Source: Liolophura sinensis (lineage: Eukaryota > Mollusca > Polyplacophora > Chitonida > Chitonidae). From it: 64,000 bases of DNA. Below the pieces are notes generated by a model. It had not been told where the DNA came from, ran no database searches, and saw only the letters and a program-made list of their open reading frames with translations. Below, in pieces: positions 61,884 through 64,000 of the stretch; the first letter of the stretch is position 1; each line of letters starts with the position of its first letter. The stretch spans positions 38,429,385 to 38,493,384 of the forward strand of contig NC_088295.1 in the NCBI RefSeq assembly GCF_032854445.1. The letters run 5' to 3'. The position numbers were made by a program, and so were the translations under genes.

Positions 61884-62195
61884 ATGAATTTTGTTATCTC
61901 CACTTTGATCATCTTCACATCTATCTCAGCAAATATTCTCACCTTTGTGACATTTTTCAAATCTCCGGAACAAACACCCCACTTTACAATATACCATTTT
62001 CGAGATTTTCGAGATTTCCAGTCACGTTGTATCCGTTTAAAGAAGAGTTCAACGCCATGTAGATATAATGTGTCTTGTCTGAAATTTGATGGAAATAAAG
62101 TAGATTGCAGCAGTAGTCATAGAAGCACCGGCTCACACGTGTCATGTAAAAATAATCATACCACTTTGATGAATTCTCTTTTCCCGAAAGGTTAG
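61884..62195 (+). CDS. Candidate small secreted cysteine-containing protein
   Basis: From the first ATG, 103 codons to TAG. Residues 3-25 are strongly hydrophobic with a Ser-Ile-Ser-Ala site around 13-16 that would suit signal peptidase. The mature part is basic, with a doubled Phe-Arg-Asp-Phe near 39-45, and carries Cys at 49, 59, 65, 75 and 88. The GTG nine bases upstream is not needed as a start. An odd number of cysteines, no clear promoter and no close poly(A) signal argue for caution. No toxin, defensin or neuropeptide family recognised. It might be a single-exon gene, a first exon, or chance; the signal-like start and cysteine clustering are the reasons to list it. Confidence 0.3.
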   Translation: MNFVISTLIIFTSISANILTFVTFFKSPEQTPHFTIYHFRDFRDFQSRCIRLKKSSTPCRYNVSCLKFDGNKVDCSSSHRSTGSHVSCKNNHTTLMNSLFPKG

Positions 62196-62793
62196 CTTGT
62201 CATCTTCGCAAGTTTAAATGGACAAGTTTTGTAATTTCGGAGCCTTGAATACTGGCAAACTTAGAGCTCCATCGCTAATCTAATGAACTGTAACGGGATA
62301 AGCTGCATTTCAAGCTGCAGTGTATATGGGCAATGCGGACAATGATTTGAGCGCTTTGTCCAACATGCCATTTTGTTTTGTCAGTTTGCCTTCTTTTCGT
62401 CCAGTTTGATCAAATATCATCACAACACTGAGGTATAGAACCTGAAGTGAACTTTTATGTTTAGATGAACATGTCGGTACAAATGTGATTTTATTGGATA
62501 GCCTTCGGTATGACTAAGCATCAGGGCTTTTCCCACTTGACCTGACATACGCATGTCTGATCGAACTTCATTAACCATACATAAAGTCAGGGCGATCTCG
62601 TGATCCCCGGAGTTGTTCTCCTGTATTCCCATCACGACATGTTCTTCTGCACAAATATCTAAACACTTTAAGAGAGAATAAAACTGGTAAGTCGGTATAA
62701 TCACGCTGCTCAAAAGTATTCACTGGTAGATTTTCACGCACCGTCTAACTATCATGTCTACAGGGGCGGGATTTGTGGCCATCGGGTAGCACA

Positions 62794-63006
62794 ATGAACG
62801 GAGGAGTTAAATGGATCAATGTTCTATTAAAGAAGAGAAACATTTTTGTCAGACATGAAAAGACTCACCATTTAAAGGGCGACGACCTTACAAGCCAGCT
62901 TTTTGAATATGTGGCATTTTCCTCTCGTTTACAAGTACAACAACATCTAACAGAAGACATTATCGGAGAGATGTCAGGCGAGTACATTTCCTTGGCATAT
63001 TTATAA
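62794..63006 (+). CDS. Weak candidate small ORF or exon
   Basis: ATG to TAA, 70 codons, balanced composition with acidic and basic residues (Lys-Lys-Arg early, Thr-Glu-Asp-Ile-Ile-Gly-Glu late) and no low complexity. A CAG acceptor-like site lies about 30 bases upstream (TCTACAG near 62763). Antisense frames are open over part of it (62865-63089), and another minus-strand frame lies nearby (62420-62713). No family recognised. Listed because the 61.8-63.1 kb stretch is denser in protein-like frames than the rest of the flanks. Confidence 0.15.
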   Translation: MNGGVKWINVLLKKRNIFVRHEKTHHLKGDDLTSQLFEYVAFSSRLQVQQHLTEDIIGEMSGEYISLAYL

Positions 63007-63089
63007 ATGAATGAATCGTCACATCGGCAATTTTGCAGCCATATCGTGGCCACGGCAGATTTATGAGCCCCGTGTGTACCGCATCGCAT

Positions 63090-64000
63090 GTCAGAACATT
63101 TCTCAAAGGAGAGATGTACTTTTGTTTTGACCGTCGGAAATTATAACGTATTAAACTTTTCAGTGTTGGAAATTTTGTCGCTGTAGGAAAGGCTCATCCC
63201 AGCGTACCACCGAACATGAATCACCAGATAATGGTTTTTTAAGTGTCTTACCAGCTGACAACATAGATTACATCAGAACACTCCCTTAACCAATTTAAAA
63301 AGATAGGAAATGTTTATCTGTCGTTTAGATTACAGAGCCAACGGGCTGTTAACGCTGTAGCACTTGCTTACGTAAAACGTGTTTTTTGTTGTTGTTGTTG
63401 TTGCTTTTTTTATTGCCCTAAAGCTTTATCCTGGCTGAAGTTTTTTCATATCTCATTATGTATGAAATTACATGAAATTATTCGGAATGAGCGCTGCCAA
63501 ATACACCAGAATATATGAAAACATTATCAAACTTAAACACTTTTTATGGCGTCATAAGTTCGACCAATGGCGACAAAGTTTTCAATGCATGTCCAAGATT
63601 TTTCAAAATTGTTCTAACTGGGATCACTCTACAAGTGTATACAATTTCTAAAGAATCCTTCTTTCTAAAAAAGGTTTTTAAATGCTTCAATTATAAAATC
63701 CAAGATTGCCGGCATGTCATGTGAAAAGAAATTAAACAAAAAACAGCTAAAATTTGCCTCGTAACCGTGTTCCTAAAATCACCAAATTTCAACAACATTC
63801 AATAAAAACCTTTCTTTGTACAGCTCTTTGTACAGACAGAGTGCTGGGTCACCTAAAAATATGCTACATGGGAGAACACTGATCTCATGACAGATTTCAG
63901 TAGGTCAGGCAGACATGTTGGCAAAGCCATTTATAGACTTGGTCTGCCTAACTCATTATACTCTACTATTGAAAGGTGTGTCGAGCTTTATTCTAATGTT
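63090..64000. other. Right edge, no gene seen
   Basis: AT-rich, with a (GTT)5 run near 63386-63403. A plus-strand frame at 63515-63724 is Lys/Phe-rich with no features. Nothing supportable. Confidence 0.5.

Overview
This window looks like gene-poor, AT-rich nuclear DNA from an animal, most likely a marine mollusc. The organism call is an inference. It rests on two families of tRNA-headed SINEs whose bodies I recognise from memory as typical of bivalve and gastropod genomes, on the absence of any long open frame, operon or Shine-Dalgarno layout, and on the density of diverged repeats. No reading frame in 64 kb exceeds 134 codons, and I could not assign a known protein family to any of them.

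Layout. 1-11,476 is a left flank with a 53-bp minisatellite (1,260-2,627), a local 126-bp duplication (7,499-7,749), a SINE fragment (9,551-9,739) and one coding-like minus-strand block (10,656-10,934, with possible older remnants up to 11,350). 11,477-59,260 is the main feature: a head-to-tail array of six related units (U1-U6), each about 4.7-10 kb, all in the same orientation. Landmark blocks occur in the same order in every unit, but large internal blocks are present or absent in a mosaic fashion. Because the paralogous units serve as empty-site controls, several mobile insertions can be delimited closely: a solo LTR in U1, two SINEs with perfect target duplications in U2, a small terminal-inverted-repeat element in U5, and a 2.15-kb TA-flanked element in U6. 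U6 also carries an inverted copy of the unit-end segment, forming a long hairpin. 59,261-64,000 is a right flank with two runs of a degenerate ~27-bp repeat related to a segment inside the array, plus two small candidate reading frames, one with a signal-like N-terminus and five cysteines.

How it may work. The array is best read as a segmental duplication cluster evolving by unequal exchange and conversion; a 192-bp tract is identical between U1 and U6, about 41 kb apart, while its flanks are clearly diverged. Several short plus-strand frames recur in the units, with some indels in multiples of three, with synonymous Arg/Leu codon swaps, or with conserved stops. The duplicated segment may therefore once have carried exons, and a 41-codon cysteine-containing frame is still intact in three units. 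None of this is proof of coding. Similarities were judged by eye, without alignment software, and unit boundaries are good to about 100 bp.
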